DNA from: Dipteris shenzhenensis
Lineage: Eukaryota > Polypodiophyta > Polypodiopsida > Gleicheniales
Strand: one strand, 5' to 3'
Length of the DNA: 64,000 bases
Assembly: GCA_047967505.1 (NCBI GenBank)
Contig: CM106540.1
Part shown: positions 26,281-37,710 of the stretch, in pieces
How positions within the stretch are numbered: the stretch's first letter is position 1
Layout: each line of letters begins with the position of its first letter
The notes under the pieces: model-generated
What the model was told of the DNA's origin: nothing
What the model saw: the letters and a program-made list of their open reading frames with translations, nothing else
The model's database searches: none
Position numbers and translations under genes: made by a program

Positions 26281-26566
26281 GCTCTTTAAGAGCAACAATT
26301 TAAATTGTAAACATATGTTCAATCTATATCATTTTGGATATAAAGACTCTAGCTGAGAGCAACGTCTCTCAATGTAATCATATAATAATAGCTATAATTG
26401 CTATTATATCTCTTTGGTTCAATACAAAACTTGGGTCTTATGGCATCATGTCGTCTTTCTATTTATTAAAAGTTTTAAAAATTTTGTGCATATTGCCGAG
26501 TGACAATGTTATTTTCATGAAATATTTAAGTCTCCTTTCATGGATTTATAAATTTATCATGTCAAC

Positions 26567-26926
26567 GAAAAACGTCAAGGAAAAATATTAAAAATAATTA
26601 AATTAACAAATAACTTAGATATAGCTAGAATTTCTAATATAGGATTATTTCAAATTCTTGCATGTTGGTGCAAAAGTATAGATTGAAAAAATAATATTTT
26701 TATGTGAATATGATAGTGCCACAAAGTGAACTTTTGATTTGGGAAGGAAAAACGTCAAGGAAAAATATTAAAAATAATTAAATTAACAAATAACTTAGAT
26801 ATAGCTAGAATTTCTAATATAGAATTATTTCAAATTCTTACATGTTGGTGCAAAAGTATAGATTGAAAAAATAATATTTTTATGTGAATATGATAGTGCC
26901 ACAAAGTGAACTTTTGATTTGGGAAG
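26567..26926. repeat. Tandem duplication, 2 x 180 bp, AT-rich
   Basis: Two nearly identical 180-bp units abut, 26567-26746 and 26747-26926, both running from GAAAAACGTCAAGG to TTTTGATTTGGGAAG. The final part of the unit (AAAGTNAANTTTTNATTTGGGAAG) occurs twice more just downstream, ending near 26961 and 26996, so a short 34-36-bp repeat seems to have seeded the larger duplication. The unit is unrelated to the 182-bp satellite in sequence. No gene. Confidence 0.9.
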
Positions 26927-26996
26927 AATATTTTCAGAAAGTAAAATTTTGATTTGGGAAGGATATCTTCACAAAGTAAAGTTTTCATTTGGGAAG

Positions 26997-28080
26997 GATT
27001 TTTGGGCTTCGTCCAAAAACAACACAGAAAGTCCAAAATTAATGAAATAGGTGTTTTACCATTAGTTTAAATGATCTACAAATTATGTATTAGTTATACA
27101 TCAACACGTTTTAGAAATGAGTCTTTTTTTAAAAAAAGCTTCCATGACACTTATTTATTATACTTTTGATAATGTTTGTATAGGGTACATGTTGTTGTGT
27201 ACAATTTGATTTTGTATACTCAAACTTGGAAGTGATTGTTGATTACAAATGTGGAACAACGTACGTTGCAAATCATTTACAATGAGCTCAAACGATCTAT
27301 AAATTATGTAATAGTTCGATTTTTAGGGTGAATCTATCACATTCATTTATTATGCTTTTACCACATAAGTCAATCATAGATTTGGTATACCATCTTGTCA
27401 ACAAGAGTAGTAGAGAATAGCAACCTAGAGGACCCCATCTAAGTGAACGAGGATGTCTTCTACTTGGGTTATTATTCTACTATGACAAATAGTCACATGA
27501 AACCTATGTGCAAAAGATGGAGGGAGAAGTTTCTTCATTGTGGCATTATCATACCTTCAAGTGATGCTATCATTTGTATTACAATATGGTTGGTTGATAA
27601 GGAGAGCCGAAAAGGAAAAGGGGAAGCACTTCGAAGGGTTGGGATGAAACACAAAAAGGAGATGGAGGACAACAACATAGAAGGTAGACACAGTGCACAC
27701 TCCTTGCAACGTACGATGATCAATCTTTACTTTGAGATTGTAAACCTCTTGGAGGGGTTGTAGGGCTAGGCCCATGGTGTCTTTTAATAAAGTTGCTTTT
27801 TGCAGGGGGGAAAAAAAGATGATTCAATACATGTATATGGGCGTGCATGCATGTGGAATGAATATGCGAATGTGATGAAATAAGATGAAGGGGCCCATGA
27901 AAAAAGTCTATATGGATCGATACATTCTAAGGGCCCTTAGAATTCAATAATAATGCGGAAGGAATGAACCGTGAACTTTATATCGTACGACGATTTAAAA
28001 TTTTAAAAAGTTTATGGATAGGAATTGGACATGTATCGATTAGCGTAATTAGCGTTGATATAACTTGACTATGACGACAT
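26997..28080. other. AT-rich intergenic DNA, no supported gene
   Basis: AATGATCTACAAATTATGTA (near 27070) and AACGATCTATAAATTATGTA (near 27290) are short direct repeats. An open frame of 106 codons at 27443-27763 has no recognisable domain and unremarkable codon use, so I do not call it a gene. From about 28000 the GC content rises sharply toward the S40 gene. Confidence 0.6.
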
Positions 28081-28084
28081 AGGG

Positions 28085-28305
28085 CCCACGTGTCGGCGGG
28101 TATCTGACACCAAGGGCCCACCCACACACACTGATTGCTAGGTCCGCGAGCCTGATCGCCCAATGGGGGGCTGCCATGTAGGAAAGCGGCAGCAGCGAAC
28201 GGCTCACGCGCGGGGCACCCACGTGCTAGTTCCCATCAGCTGACGCATCTGAGGTTGACGTCGGATGATGACGTGGAGGAGCGCCATTGGGGGTTATTTT
28301 AAGGG
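28085..28305 (+). promoter_or_regulatory. Probable S40 promoter region: ABRE/G-box cluster, CCAAT and TATA-like elements
   Basis: CACGTGTC (28087-28094) is a perfect ABRE. A G-box CACGTG lies at 28220-28225, a CACGCG element (resembling the CE3 coupling element) near 28205, and TGACGTGG (bZIP/ABRE-type) at 28269-28276. A CCAAT box on the minus strand (ATTGG, about 28286) and a TATA-like TTATTTTAAGG (28294-28304) follow. Several ACGTG elements in about 200 bp upstream of an S40-family gene fit ABA or senescence-linked regulation, which is known for some family members. The start site is inferred; the implied 5' leader is long (about 950 nt) unless an intron lies in it. Confidence 0.5.
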
Positions 28306-28624
28306 GAGGCACGCGCTTAATGGGGGCGCAAATTATGAAGGGCCCGGGGGGGACTAATGATGAAGGTGGAATGAGTGGACCAGAGATGATCGAGACCGTC
28401 CGTGGGTAAGATCTGACGGTGGTGGCGGGGCCCCAAGGAAATGAGATTGAAATGAAATGAACGTAAATGCAAATGAAAGTTCTATTGTTGTTTTTACAAA
28501 GAAGGGCTGAAGTTCAGATTTTTGCTCACTTTGAGAAGCTTTGAGCTTTTGTGGAAGAAGATGCAGTTCTTTCAGAACGGACTACAATCAACACAGTCGC
28601 TTGCCTCTCCACCCAGCTCGCTGG

Positions 28625-28705
28625 CTATGGCGTGACAGCTTTACTTCTCTTCCTTCCTCTTAAGAATCCATGATCGCTTTACTTCTCTTCCTTCCTCAAA
28701 TCGCT
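28625..28705. repeat. Direct repeat in the S40 leader region
   Basis: CTTTACTTCTCTTCCTTCCTC occurs twice, about 40 bp apart (near 28640 and 28677). It is a pyrimidine-rich leader-like sequence. Its role is unknown. Confidence 0.7.
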
Positions 28706-29280
28706 TCAGTTTCTCTTGCCATTATAGCTCTCTGCTCCTTCTAGCATTCGCCCGCCCTTGTCCGCACCTCACGTCTTCTCAGCTTTCCCTCCCCCTTCAC
28801 GAACCCCAGGGCTCCTCCCCTTCAGGTTTCCGTTCGGCTTGCCTTCGGGCATTCGGACCCCTTACATGTTCGTTTTGCGGGATCAGGGTCAGCCTGGCCC
28901 CCGCGCCAATTTGGCCGGTGCGGTCCTCCTCCGTGCTGTCTGTTGGCGCAAGCTTTACTGCCTGCCGTTTGTTATATTCAAGACGTTGAAAATGCATCAC
29001 CTTCAGCGTTAGTGGAAGGGGTTCCCAGCTTTTCGGCAATTGCCTGATTCTACGTTGCATTTGGTGCAAGGAAAAGCCAAAGCTTGAACGCTCGTGGTGA
29101 CCGCCTATGCGGGCGCCTATCTGTTGATGCTTATAGCGGTAAGCAGCTCCTACCCCATGAGAATCAGGTTCCCTGGGCAATCAGCAAAGTGAAAAGGCTA
29201 AGCAAAGGCGCTTCGGATTATCAAATCAACTTTTTAGCATTTGCGCTTGAGACGAAACCGGCCAGATTGCCGAGAGCAGT

Positions 29281-30072
29281 ATGGTTACTAGGTTAGCGAG
29301 TGTGAGTTCCGAAGGTATCGAAAAAATCTCTGGTGGGTTTGGAAATATGGCCTTGGACTACCGGCTGCCAGTGCGATCCACTCGGAAGGAGACATTGCTA
29401 GGCTCGGAGCCTGCTCCGAAGAGCAACGAAGATGATTTGGACGAACTGAAGGAGGAAGACATCTGGGGGGAGGAGTCAGTGGGCGAAGAAGCAAAGGCGG
29501 AGGTGAAAGCGGAGGTCAAGGTGGCAGCATTCAGCAGCAATCAGCGCGCGTGGAGGGGGATAGGGATGGAGGCGGGGGAAGGATTCCGCGAGCTGGGGAG
29601 AGTGGGAAGAGGGGGGTTGTCGACATTGCAGGTTGTGGGCAATGGAGGGGCGGTGCACGCAACGGGGAGGAAGGATGGGGGACGGCAGGGAAGAGGCTCA
29701 TCGGGTAGGATGAGCATACCGCAGCTGGGGAACAGTAATAGTAATATTGGCGTTGCAACTGACGATGGCAGAAAGCTAGAGCGAGCGGGGGGGGGGAGGA
29801 GTGTACCGCAGTCGGCACCCATGAAGGTACCGGATTGGGAGAAGGTGATCGGGGGGCAGAAGAGCGACGTAGTAGCAGAGGAAGGTAATGAAGAAGACGA
29901 CGACGACGACGAGGGTAGGCTTCCTCCACACGAGATGGTAGCTCGCGAGTATGCCAAGAGTCAAGGGACGAGCTTCTCAGCAGTGTTAGAGGGAACAGGC
30001 AGAACGCCCAAGAGCATGGCCTTACGCAGGCTACGCAACGAAGTGTGGAGGCACACTGGCTTCATGGATTAG
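29281..30072 (+). CDS. Senescence regulator S40 family protein (DUF584)
   Basis: 263-residue plant-specific S40-family protein, probably nuclear; members are linked to leaf senescence and stress or hormone responses, with no enzymatic activity known. The N-terminal acidic motif typical of the family is LKEEDIWGE (residues 56-64). After a low-complexity Gly/Arg/Ser middle (about 85-180) comes the conserved C-terminal block: KVPDWEKVIG (182-191), an acidic run EEDDDDDEG (204-212), LPPHEMVAREYA (214-225), and GTGRTPKSMALRRL followed by RNEVWRHTGF (238-261), ending two residues before the TAG stop. The ATG at 29281 is the first after an in-frame TGA about 30 bp upstream. Single exon, as usual for the family. 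The acidic run is longer than I would expect, and the GC-rich codons contrast with the AT-rich surroundings. The only gene here that looks intact. Confidence 0.9.
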   Translation: MVTRLASVSSEGIEKISGGFGNMALDYRLPVRSTRKETLLGSEPAPKSNEDDLDELKEEDIWGEESVGEEAKAEVKAEVKVAAFSSNQRAWRGIGMEAGEGFRELGRVGRGGLSTLQVVGNGGAVHATGRKDGGRQGRGSSGRMSIPQLGNSNSNIGVATDDGRKLERAGGGRSVPQSAPMKVPDWEKVIGGQKSDVVAEEGNEEDDDDDEGRLPPHEMVAREYAKSQGTSFSAVLEGTGRTPKSMALRRLRNEVWRHTGFMD

Positions 30073-32500
30073 AACAAAATTTTCGTAGTTTGTACCTATT
30101 ATCCGCGGATTACGTAATGACCCCTGCTTTTGATAGTAGATTTGCAACCTTAATCGTCAGGTTTTGCGTTGTAAGTATTGTTCTGCAGATTTTGCAATGG
30201 ATAATATATAGATATGGCCTTTTTAACTGCTGGCTGGATTCATACTTTTTGTCTGGTTTCACAGTTGTTGAACTAGATTCGCAAGCTCCTACAAAGTAGT
30301 TTTTCAGCAAAAGCTGTATATCATTATATGGAGAGAGACAGAGAGAGACGTACGAACCTTTTGCTGTTAGTTAACTAGTCATTGAAATTGCTTGTCATGA
30401 CGTGGAAAACGTTTTTAGAGTCATGGATCTAGAAATGTGAAAATGAGGGGATTAATTCAACTAGCCGCTGTGGTTCCAATTTTCATGCGTCGTCGTGAGG
30501 GATCTGCCAAGTTCCAACTTTGCATGTTGCGCACACGCACTCAAACGAATGCTATTTTTCTCCTTGAGCATCAAAAACCACAGCTGAAAAACTGGAAGGC
30601 CACCCGCATAGGTTTACATCAGTTGAGGCTCTTAATACACAACTCAAAGCCTTGGAAGTTGGAACGCTACTAGTGGTGTTTGATTCTCTGAATCTGTTGT
30701 AGGGTTGGCCTTGTGGTGACCTTGTAAGGGAGAGAGTTGTCATACTCATACGCCCTATTAGATACTACAGTCAAACATAGCTTGTGAAATAAGACGTGCA
30801 ATACAATGTTGAATGAAGTTACTCAGAAAAAGCTTTTTCCCCGAAAAGAACCGCTGCAGAAGCTTCCAATAATCACTTGATGAGTTATTGGTAATATAGT
30901 TGTAGAGGTCAAGGCCATAGTCTCACGGTACTCTCACGGACTCTCACGAATGGCTTCTTGTTCCGTTCCGTGTCGCACGACGCAGCTCATTTGCATTTAA
31001 GCATGCTTTCAAGTTTCAAGTTTCTTCTTGCCCATTCTTTTATTTATTTATTAAGAAAAAATGGGCAGCTTAAGCCTCGATTCAACGCACCACTGTTTAA
31101 TATTCACGACGAATAAAACATTCTATATCCCCCGGCCAGGCCTTATCTCTGAGTACCATTCCCGGTGGACGGCATCTTCTTTCTCGACCGAAACGCAAGC
31201 AAAAATTTCCAACTGTTAGGCTTTAGGCGTTCACCATCTCAGCCTTGAGGGCTTAAAAGCGGCAGTACATTGGGACAAGCCAGAAGAGAGGGAATCCAAA
31301 TTCACAGATTTCTGAGCGTCACTGACACCACCGGCTCAAAGTTTAGCAAATTAGCACCACAGAAATTCTTCCATTCTGTTCGAGTCTCCATTTTTGTGCT
31401 TTCCTTTCTTTTTGTTCCCGTCCGGCACGTTCTACGGTGCAGGTCGCTTCCGGACCGGTCTTACCGCCTTCCTCCTGAGTCCTGAGACGCTTAAATACTC
31501 AATACCGCTCGTCCCGACTCCCGATTTCCAAGCTCCTAAGTAAAACCCCCACATCATTATTCCTCACAGCCTGACAAGGAAATATGATCTCGGCATAAAC
31601 CTTCTGCAAATTTCCACTGCCCAAAGCAGAGAAATTAAGAACAGCATGATGACTCCGCCACACAAGATATATATTATATATACCTATGTTTTAGCAGCAT
31701 CGACGACTCCATAATTCACGTACGTGGATACAACCCTACAGATATGATAATTGCCGTGTGTTTAGGTCCAGTGCACGCGAGGAGCCTGATGCGACTTTGG
31801 GGCCTGTTGCACCAGGATCGAGGTTTAAATGGAGCGCCATTGGTGCTCTAATTGGCACCTCCATTCTGGAGGTTGCAAATTGGAGCATTGGTGCGCGATT
31901 TCTTCCCAAGCACTCCTCTCTTGACATCTAGCTCTGAACTGGTTCTTGTAGGAACCCAGAGTTGACAGCTTACTCTCTCCAAACAATGAAAACAAGGTGA
32001 ATTACATTCAAAAGGCCTACCCTTGATGGACGTCAATGAATTTGTAAATACGAGAGTGGTGAGACCATATATTTATTGCAAATGAAATTAGTACCAACTT
32101 TATTTTGGTCATTGTTTGTGTTTGACCATATATGGTCTATAGTGTAACCGAAAAATAACTGTGGGTTCATGAGTCAATTGCATGAATTTTCTTTGTGCCA
32201 TGTCTGTGGTAAGTTGTGTCGAAGCAGTTTTGGTAGGATCATAGTGAATGTTGAAGTCGCTGATGATCGTAGTTGGAATTCCATGTTCTATTTGAAGGAG
32301 CAGTTTGACGATTATAGTTACAAGTATTGAATGTGGTGCTGCAAGTCCTTTGTAGACATTAATTATTGCGATGTTGGAACGTTGCGTTGTCCTGAATATT
32401 TATTGTGAGGTAGCACTCGCAATTTCTCTGGATGATGTATTCTTCCATGTCCATGAGTAAATCGTTTTTATATCATGTTGCAATTCCCAACTCCGTTATT
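30073..32500. other. 3' flank of S40 and intergenic DNA, no further gene supported
   Basis: The first 230 bp are AT-rich and probably the S40 3' UTR. There is a TATATATTATATATA stretch near 31668 and a short repeat ACTCTCACGGACTCTCACG near 30928. Short open frames on both strands show no domain I recognise. Confidence 0.5.
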
Positions 32501-32574
32501 TTTTTTCAAGCATTAGGAAAAATGGGAAAATCCGAAGTCCCACATTTTTTCGCACTCACAATTTTGGGGTCTAA

Positions 32575-32715
32575 AATAGAGGAATTTTGAAACAAGCATG
32601 CATGGCATGAATTTGTGAAAAACATGAAATTTTGAGAAACATGAATTTGTTGAAAGCATGAATTCTGAAACAAACATGCATGGCCTTAATTTTGAAACAA
32701 GCATTCATGATTAAA
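32575..32715. repeat. Degenerate minisatellite with GAAACAAGCATGCATG motif
   Basis: Variants of (T)GAAACA(A)(G/A)CATGCATGG and AACATGAA(A)TTT alternate five to six times over about 140 bp, with a period near 25 bp. No gene. The next 2 kb (32720-34780) is AT-rich and I see nothing coding that I can defend. Confidence 0.55.
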
Positions 32716-34799
32716 GTTAGTATAATCATTAGGTACAACAACATATCACCAAAAGTCAATGGAATATTTGGCTCCAAATCGTTTTTTAGAGTGCAAATTG
32801 CATTGTAGATATTGCCTACATGCTTGAAGATTAGGCTTCAAATCCTTTATCATTGCATTTATTTCAAACTTTTAATACTAAAATTCACTTACATTTGCAT
32901 GTTTTTTGTACATGTTGCATTTTGGATATTATGTAGATGCTTTTAATGTTTTTTTTTCCAACAAAAAAGGAGAATGCTTTTTGCTTTAAATGTTTTTTTA
33001 AATGCTCTTCCTTGCCTCTCGCTTTGCTTCATTCTCAACAATCTAAATTATTATAATAATTATATTTTCATCACCACATTTAATATTTCTAAAGAGCCAC
33101 ATCATTAGTCATCCATGTAATTATATAATCCACATGGAATAAATTTACATCGTGAGTAAATGTCCCTCATGCTCTTAGACATTGAACATAATTAACAAAA
33201 ACACCATAATGACTCAATTCATATCGTTTTTGTTATAAGAAATTTAGGGACTTTAGAATAATGTCATTTACATTCTTCAAAATGGAGTCTATAAACTCTT
33301 GTGATGCTTCCTCTCAAGGCTATAATGCTTTGGAGTTAGAATGGATCTCTAATTCCTCTACAGTCTATCATTCCTTTAGTAGGGACTCAATCTCTTCTTT
33401 CCCACCAAGTTGGGATGCTTTTGGTGTAGATGCTTTGGGTGTAGACTGTATCTCCAACTCTGATGAAAGTGGTGATGCTTTTCGAGACTCAATCACCTTT
33501 GGGTGTAAATTGAATCTCGCCTACTTCAATTGCATGTTGTATCCCAATTGTAGCAATTAGATCTTGAATGGCCTCAGCCATAAATGCTTGTAGATTGATC
33601 TTTGTATATGCTTCCATTCAGAGATGCGAGTTCCGTTCAAAAATTTCATTGAGGATGAACATGCAGTTACAGCCCACTCTCCATCCACAGGTGTGCACAT
33701 CCTTTTGCAACACCCCTAAACATTTTTGGAAATCTTTTTTGTCTACTAAGTTACCTTGGTGCTACTCGATTTTTCCTATAGCAGATACCACCTTATGTGC
33801 CAACCCACCCATCATAGCATATAAAAGAAATGAGTGTGTGTATTGCATAAGATACATAATGTGGATGTGATACATATTAAGAGAACACTTACATTAACAC
33901 CGAGCCATGAAAGCCTACAATTGAATTGACAAACCAAAATTCTTATTCTTCAAGGTCCCAAACCATCAAACTCTAATGTAAGCTACATAATTAATTAAGA
34001 TTAATTATTATTTGACACAATCTCATCAATGAAAGAGTAAACATAATTTTAAAATTTTACTTATGCCTCATGATATGCCATAAAGATGACTTGCATGCCA
34101 TCCAAATGCAGAGGTTCCAACCAAGCACAAACATTATCTATGGTCTTTGTCTTATCGCTAAGTATAGAAGAAAGAAGAGAATCTAGCATATATACATGAT
34201 TTTGTGCTAATCTAGGAAGCTATGATATAACCATACTATACCCACAAATAAATGAAAGTTAGCTCATTAGATTCAATCAAAATACTAAAGTATCAAGCTA
34301 AGAAAAAGTTTGTTTCAAACCTGAGGATGGCCATCACTAACTTGTCATTAACCTCTTTATTAGGATTTGAGAGGATTGAAATCCTCTGTACCAAATGTCA
34401 CGTATTAAGGTTGCTGTCGAATGATAACCCTAACATTAAATGAGCTTCCAAATTCCTTTAGTGCAGTTACATTTGTAGAATTGATCTCTGTAATAGCCAA
34501 CCTCCTCTCTTCATGCCTCTTCAACTCATTTGTGCTTGCAACAGACTAAAAAGTGGCCAACTTACTGCTTCATCTAAATCAACTGTCCAAAAATTGGAGA
34601 AATTATACTATTGCCTTAACTTCAAAACAATTTCGCATCACATCCTTTAATGATATGAATGTATGTTAGTAAAGCATTAGAGTTAGTACAATTCTTTGAA
34701 GCTTATAAACATTGTGTTATTTTCACTGCCACACTAATTTAAAACAAAACTTGATGCTAATCCTTTTGAGTAACAGGAAAAAATAAAAGTAGCACCCTT

Positions 34800-35102
34800 C
34801 GTCAATTCCCCCTTCGTCAGCAGCTCCTTCTATGAGCCCAAAAGTCACCCCTGTTGCACCAGTGGTTCCCCACTGGGCCATCTCTCCTCTTGTTCGTCCC
34901 TTCAAGAGACCAATTTCACGTGTGGATCCATCCAATGTCTCCTATGAGGTTCGCCGAGAAGCACTTACTAACAGATGAATTCAGGGAAAGAATGTGTAAC
35001 CCCATTGCCTCCCTGTCAGCTTCTATTGCCGCTCTGCCAGATCCTAATGCCTCTCCGTCAACATCCGTTGAAGTCAAAGAAGAACCGGCCTAGCTCAAGA
35101 TG
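34800..35102 (+). pseudogene. Possible gene fragment, Pro/Ser-rich, unknown family
   Basis: From about 34806 one frame reads SSAAPSMSPKVTPVAPVVPH then WAISPLVRPFKRPISRVDPS and ends at a TGA near 34976. The adjoining frame (about 34980-35090) reads NPIASLSASIAALPDPNASP then STSVEVKEEPA. Together they look like one coding stretch with a frameshift or a missed intron. The VKEEP motif is sumoylation-like, but no domain is recognised. Its 3' part is duplicated just downstream. Confidence 0.3.
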
Positions 35103-35490
35103 TTTATCATCTGCTGAAACGTCTCCGGATCTGTCGCCTTCCTGATGTCTACATGTGCGCAATCATGATTCCCTGCTATGATAGTGTTTATGATGCCTAT
35201 CAGAGAAAGTTTTTCTGTTGATAACGCTCAGATGTATATAAACTTTTGATGGTTACATTACTCCGCCAATTCCTAATGCCTCTCCGTCAGCATCCGTTGA
35301 ATTCAAAGAAAAACCGGCCTAACTCAAGATGTTTATCATCCATTGAAACCTCTCTGGATCAATTGTTGTTCTGTTACCTTCCTGATGTCTACATGTGCAC
35401 AGTCATGATTCATTGCTGTGATAGTGTTTATGATGCCTATCAAAGAAAGTTTTTCTGCTGATAACGCTCAGATGTATATAAACTTTTGAT
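35043..35490. repeat. Tandem duplication, units of about 210-220 bp
   Basis: From CCTAATGCCTCTCCGTCA to TATATAAACTTTTGAT the sequence occurs at 35043-35250 and again at 35272-35490. The second copy has an inserted stretch near CAATTGTTGTTCTG. Both copies carry a short frame reading LPDVYMC...YDSVYDAYQ(R)KFFC and then a TGA, so the repeated unit may be a 3'-terminal exon. Confidence 0.8.
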
Positions 35491-35864
35491 ATTATAATGT
35501 AACCCTTTTCTTTAGAAAAAAAAAGAGAAACCAGATATGTAGTTGCGTTTTTCAAATGGGTTCATTTCTTATTTGTTCTCTTACTACCATGTTGTCTTTT
35601 CCAATCTTCTAAAGGCCAAAGATAAATTCTCGCAATTCTGCTTGTAATATATCGACCCGAGAATCCAAGTTGTTGAGCCCTTAAGTTGCCTCCACATCAC
35701 TCATTGAATCCATATTGCGCATTGATTGTAATATGTCAAGTTGTTCCGCAAAAAATTTCCTTAGTGGTGCTGGTTTTCCCATTAACTGCTTCATTTGTTT
35801 TCGTTCATCATGCTTCAAAACATTTGATGGTTTCTTCCCCTTGTCTAAGGAAGAGTAACTTTCT

Positions 35865-36235
35865 TCCCAAAAGAGGGCAGTGGATCTAAACCTTTAATCA
35901 CTTCAGCACTTATAATGAAACCGGCCTCTAATCACTCAGAAGGCAGTGGAACTAAACCTTTAATCACATGAAACCGGCCTCGAATCACTCAGAGGGCAGT
36001 GGAACTAAACCTTTAATCACGTTAGCACTTATGCACACATTTCGGATGTAGTAAGAACCAAACTAGATGCCAAGAGCAAGAAATGTATCTTCTTGGGATA
36101 CAACATGGAGTCATGTTCTTAATATCTTGTAGATTTGTCTAGCTGTGTGTTGATTTGTAGATTTGGGATACAGCATGGAGTCATGTTCTTAATATCTTGT
36201 AGATTTGTCTAGCTGTGTGTTGTTAGCTATCCATT
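35865..36235. repeat. Two small tandem repeat clusters
   Basis: GGCAGTGGA(A/T)CTAAACCT followed by TTAATCAC occurs three times (near 35876, 35941 and 35996), linked by GAAACCGGCCTC. Then a 70-bp unit starting GGGATACAACATGGAGTCAT is duplicated at 36095-36164 and 36165-36226. No gene seen in this stretch. Confidence 0.85.
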
Positions 36236-36328
36236 GTGTTGGGACAATTCAAGTTTGCTTTATTGTTAGGTGCCTGTAACTCCAGGATTTTTTCCTCAAG
36301 ATATTTGTGGTTAATGCTTGATAACACT

Positions 36329-36892
36329 CTAAAAGTATCCATACAAGGGATGACCTAGTATCACTAGACCAAAGGGATCTGCTACGATCATTGATCGGAC
36401 ATCTGAAACGTATCTTAATTCAAGGAGATAAGGTAATGATTTTTCTATGAGTTCAACATTGCCTTGACTATGAAGGGTAAATGGCTCTTGAAACAAACAA
36501 GTTCCAAGAGGATTTACACAACCCTTATATGGACTATCATCGATCAAGATAGTGTTTGTCTGATCATATTGTCCTTTCCACAATTCCCACATGCTATAAA
36601 GTGGCTTGAATAATGCTTCTACATTTTGCTTGTCCGGTCTAAACAATGGAGGATTGTGCATTTTATAACATTCCTCTTGTCCCCATACCATGAAGAAAGG
36701 AAACTTTTTATTTGCTACCTCTTCTAGTAATTCAATTCTCCGCTTCATATTCCACCTCAAGGCACAAGACCATATGCCCACATTAAAGTGTTCTAGAAAA
36801 ACATGGAGAAACTCTATGCATCCATTCCATAGCAGTATCTTCTCTCTCCCAATGTTATAACATCTATTATCAAAGAAGCTCTTATCAACCTT
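36329..36892 (-). pseudogene. FCP1/NIF-type HAD phosphatase fragment
   Basis: One frame on the minus strand runs open for about 187 codons from 36892 to a stop at 36329. It reads NGCIEFLHVFLEHFNVGIWS, then about 70 residues later TNTILIDDSPYKGCVNPLGT. These match the middle and the DDSP loop of the FCP1-homology (NLI-interacting factor-like) phosphatase domain, which removes phosphate from proteins such as the RNA polymerase II C-terminal domain. The N-terminal DxDxT nucleophile motif is missing and no upstream exon is visible; purine-rich low-complexity DNA begins at 36910. I take it as a truncated copy or a single exon of a broken gene. There is no ATG at a sensible place. Confidence 0.6.
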
Positions 36893-36904
36893 TCATAGCA
36901 ATAA

Positions 36905-37265
36905 TCCATTAAGGGGGTATATAAGGGGGAAGGGGGGGGAGCGAGGAAGAGCGAGGGAGAGAGAGGGATGTGGAGGGAGTGGGAAGGTCTAATTAGAGAG
37001 GGGAAGGGAGAGATAGGGGAGGCCAGCTGAGGGGGAGGGATGAGCAAAGAAGTATGGTAGGGAGAGAGAGAGTGGTGGGGAGAGGGAGTAGTGGGAGGAA
37101 GAATGGGAGAGAGTGGGAGAGAGTGGGAGAGGGATGAGAGTAGAGAGTAGTGGGAGGAAGAGTGAGAGTGGAGAATGGCGAGAGGAAGGAGAAGGGCAAT
37201 GATGCAGGGAGCTGCTAGAGAAAATGAGAGGTGACATAGGGGATGATGACAATGAAAAGGAGGGA
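36905..37265. repeat. Purine-rich low-complexity tract
   Basis: GGGAGAG, GGGAGGAAG and related purine units dominate, with a GGGGGAAGGGGGGGG run near 36926. Open frames on the minus strand are Ser/Pro/Leu composition artefacts. Confidence 0.8.
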
Positions 37266-37525
37266 GCTTAATCGGACACTAACACTTAGGTTAATCAACA
37301 AAAGCGCGACACAGGAGGTTAATCAAATACAAAAACACTTTGGTTAATCGGGGATTGAGGGGGGTGATTCACAGAGTAACTAATTAATTATTTGAAATGA
37401 GTTGAGAAGCGAATAGTATGGAGGAAATCATTGGGCTTGGTATGTGGGGTGGTTAAAAAGAAAGTGTAAAGGGAAGATTTCACGGGTGTACATAAAAGAA
37501 TAATTCATAGTTAGGAAAGTATCCA

Positions 37526-37529
<4 letters not shown>

Positions 37530-37600
<71 letters not shown>

Positions 37601-37710
37601 CATTTACTAATCAAATTTATTTTCTCTCCGTGTGTGTGTGTGTACGTGCGCATGCGCATGCGTGCGTGTGTGCATGTGCGCATGTGCATCTCTCTCTCTC
37701 TCTCTCTCAT
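37530..37710. repeat. Compound microsatellite (GT)n(GA)n and flanking GT/GC and CT runs
   Basis: (GT)n at about 37530-37560 passes directly into (GA)n at 37561-37598. A second GT/GCAT run follows at 37630-37685 and a (CT)n run at 37689-37708. 37735-39400 is AT-rich DNA without a gene I can support. ATCAATGGCTAGCTTTTG-type short repeats occur near 38515 and 38580. Confidence 0.9.

Noticed and set aside
27443-27763. 106-codon open frame
   Set aside because: No domain, no splice or promoter context, and overlapping frames on the other strand are equally long.
33261-33560. 99-codon frame with Ser-rich repeats
   Set aside because: Small internal repeats (GATGCTTTxGGTGTAGA) create it; the opposite strand reads equally well and no family is evident.
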